A stretch of 7,151 bases of DNA from Brevundimonas sp. UBA2388 (GTDB lineage Bacteria > Pseudomonadota > Alphaproteobacteria > Caulobacterales > Caulobacteraceae): assembly GCA_002343425.1 (NCBI GenBank), contig DDSO01000027.1, forward strand, positions 996 through 8,146, in the 5' to 3' direction. The notes beneath the pieces are model-generated. The model was not told where the DNA came from, did no database searches, and saw only the letters and a list, made by a program, of their open reading frames with translations. Within the stretch, counting starts at the first letter, position 1. Each line of letters opens with the position of its first letter. Shown in pieces: positions 5,702 to 7,151 of the stretch. Position numbers and translations under genes: made by a program.

Positions 5702-7151
5702 GACGGGCGCTCCTGGCGCAGATCGACGACATGCTGGAGTTTGCCGCTGGTCGGGGTCGTCGCGAATTGCGCCAGCGGCGACCGTTCCACGCTGAATTCG
5801 GTCAGGCCGCGCTCCACCACGAACTCGCGCAGGTCGTGGTAATGAGCCAGCACCAACTCGCGGGCCTGGCTGGCCTCCAGGGCGGTCCGGTCGGACAGGC
5901 GCAACGTGATGCGCGACCGGCCCTCGCCCTGGGTCAGCACGATCTGGATTTCGCCGTCGTAGCCGGCCTGCTCGGCCAGGATAGCGGCGAACGTCGCGTA
6001 GCTGAAGAAATAGGGCGCGCGGAAAATATCGCCGTGGCGACCCAGCAGCTCGAAGCGGGGCGCGCGGCGGCCGCAGGGACAGGGGCTGGCCACCCAGCGG
6101 CCCAGATCGCCGGTTTCGTAGCGGCGGATTGCCTGGGCGGTCCGCGCCAGCGGCGTGACCACCAGCCGCCCCACTTCGTCCGCCGCGACCGGACGGTCGG
6201 TGTCGAGGGCCAGAATCTCCAGGTGCTGAGTGCTCAGCAGGTGATGGACGCCGCCCGCGCAATGTGGGCACTGGTAGCCCATCGGTCCGGCGTCGTTGCT
6301 GCCATAGGCGGCGGAGCGGATGATGGCCACGCCAAATTCCCGATGCAGCCGCGCCCGTTCGACGGGTGGAAAATGTTCGCCGCCGTAGAAGATCTTGCGC
6401 ACCCCGCCATGGTGCCGCAGCCGTTCGCCCTGTTCGTGGAACAGCTTCACCAGGTAGAACGGCATACCCAGCAGGGTATCGACCTGGAAGCGTTCGATGA
6501 TGGCCGCTACCTCGGCCAGATCGTCGATGGCGGTCATCGGCAGTTGCACGGCTTGCAAATGCTCCAGGGCGCTCCAAAAGCTGATGAAGCCGCCGTACAG
6601 GTGACCGGCAAAAAACAGGTTCATGCAGCGGTCGTGGACCGGATCGAGACCGGCGGCGTACAGCCCATCGCCGGCGGCACGCATTTGCCGGGCATAGTCG
6701 GCGTGGCTGAACACCGACACCTTGGGATCGCCGGAACTACCGCCGCTCTTGAAGTAAAGCTGGGCGGCGGCGGCATCGGTCGGCAACGCCAGGAACCCGG
6801 CCTTGTCCATCACCGGCGCGGCGGCGGCGTCCGCCGGCAGGGGCGGCGGCGCTTCCAGTTCGGCGAAACTGGTGATGCCCTGAAGATTGGCCGGCAGTTC
6901 CAGCGCAACACGCCGGGCGTAGCGTTGCAGGCTGTAGACTCCGTCGTGGGGGCCGCCGAAGTAGCCGCCGACCTGTTCGCCGGGCCGGACGATGCGGGTG
7001 ACGCCCGCGGCCAGCAGGGCGCGGCTCAGTTCGGCCAGCCGCTCCAGCGGACAGGCCAGCCCGGCGGTTTGCAACCAGGCTCGCAGCGGCCGCAGGGTCG
7101 CGACGATGGCGGCCATCGGCAACGGCTTGATCCAGAGGGTGCGGAACAGCG
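5698..7151 (-). CDS. LuxC-type acyl-CoA reductase tail fused to a PaaK-type acyl-adenylating domain, 5' end outside window
   Basis: The frame is open to the right edge, giving 483 visible residues (Leu at 7149 counted as 1). The first ~85 resemble the end of LuxC acyl-CoA reductases: GVTRIVRPGEQ (49-59), then GGPHDGVYSLQR (65-76), comparable to the GAERIV...GGSHDG..PLQR pattern of luciferase-operon LuxC as I recall it. A Pro/Ala-rich linker follows. A complete ANL domain spans about 119-475: YFKSGGSSGDPK (132-143), GGE (256-258), YGSNDAG (282-288), YETGD (344-348), GRHGDIF (370-376) and A10 TSGK with Lys470. Cys294/297 and Cys357/359 form a likely PaaK-family zinc site. TTG at 7122 and ATG at 7116 have no Shine-Dalgarno and would cut the LuxC-like part, so the true start is probably outside. 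Inferred role: activation of an acid and reduction to an aldehyde in one polypeptide. The alternative is an ANL enzyme with a short helical N-terminal extension. Confidence 0.8.
   Translation of the reverse strand, partial: LFRTLWIKPLPMAAIVATLRPLRAWLQTAGLACPLERLAELSRALLAAGVTRIVRPGEQVGGYFGGPHDGVYSLQRYARRVALELPANLQGITSFAELEAPPPLPADAAAAPVMDKAGFLALPTDAAAAQLYFKSGGSSGDPKVSVFSHADYARQMRAAGDGLYAAGLDPVHDRCMNLFFAGHLYGGFISFWSALEHLQAVQLPMTAIDDLAEVAAIIERFQVDTLLGMPFYLVKLFHEQGERLRHHGGVRKIFYGGEHFPPVERARLHREFGVAIIRSAAYGSNDAGPMGYQCPHCAGGVHHLLSTQHLEILALDTDRPVAADEVGRLVVTPLARTAQAIRRYETGDLGRWVASPCPCGRRAPRFELLGRHGDIFRAPYFFSYATFAAILAEQAGYDGEIQIVLTQGEGRSRITLRLSDRTALEASQARELVLAHYHDLREFVVERGLTEFSVERSPLAQFATTPTSGKLQHVVDLRQERPS
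5710..5714 (-). promoter_or_regulatory. Ribosome binding site deciding the start of the stand-alone ANL enzyme
   Basis: AGGAG on the minus strand lies eight bases before the ATG at 5701, inside the end of the upstream gene. It supports this ATG against the much longer in-frame opening that continues up to about 6577. Confidence 0.75.

Noticed and set aside
6224..6239. A 16-base near-palindrome (7-bp arms, 2-bp centre) inside the fusion gene
   Set aside because: It lies inside conserved coding sequence (LLSTQHLE) and is explained by codon use. Nothing around it suggests an operator or recombination site.
5702..6577. A 292-codon in-frame extension upstream of the stand-alone ANL enzyme
   Set aside because: It is the shadow frame of the upstream ANL gene, is Arg/Gly/Pro-rich without motifs, and the ATG at 5701 has a good ribosome binding site and an ATGA overlap.
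7114..7122. TTG at 7122 or ATG at 7116 as the true start of the right-edge gene
   Set aside because: Neither has a Shine-Dalgarno, and the protein-like sequence with LuxC-type features continues through them to the window edge without a stop.

Overview
The window is GC-rich, densely coding DNA. All six genes that can be supported lie on the minus strand, so the text below follows that strand from the high-coordinate end to the low one. The RND-type efflux parts, PaaK/LuxC-family enzymes, high GC and tight operon packing suggest a high-GC proteobacterium, possibly gamma or beta. No rRNA, tRNA or diagnostic marker is present, so this is only an impression. No gene-free stretch exceeds 141 bases. 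No tRNA, CRISPR array, transposase or integrase was seen.

Module A (7151 down to 2960) is a translationally coupled three-gene operon. The first gene is cut by the window edge. Its visible start reads like the C-terminal end of a LuxC-type acyl-CoA reductase, and it continues in frame into a complete PaaK-type acyl-adenylating (ANL) domain. The second gene is a free-standing 421-aa paralogue of that ANL domain, overlapping the first by ATGA. Three bases further on is a 490-aa protein that joins an RsbW-like ATPase fold, a GNAT acyltransferase domain and a second, GNAT-like C-terminal region. The combination suggests activation and reduction of a carboxylic acid, with an attached acyltransferase or regulatory protein. 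I know of no described pathway with this exact set, and it is the best candidate here for an undescribed system.

A 141-bp intergenic region (2819-2959) separates the modules. It holds a perfect 10-bp inverted repeat with 59 bp between its arms, enclosing a small hairpin.

Module B (2818 down to the left edge) looks like the front of a heavy-metal efflux operon. It encodes a His-rich, membrane-anchored exported protein, an RND periplasmic adaptor (CzcB/CusB type) overlapping it by ATGA, and a large exported His-rich protein with two HxHP motifs, open at the left edge. The RND pump and outer-membrane channel are not in the window and would be expected beyond position 1 if the operon is complete. 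Two of the three exported proteins begin their predicted mature part with the same HEGEDH motif and the third with a similar His/Asp cluster, which points to periplasmic metal handling.
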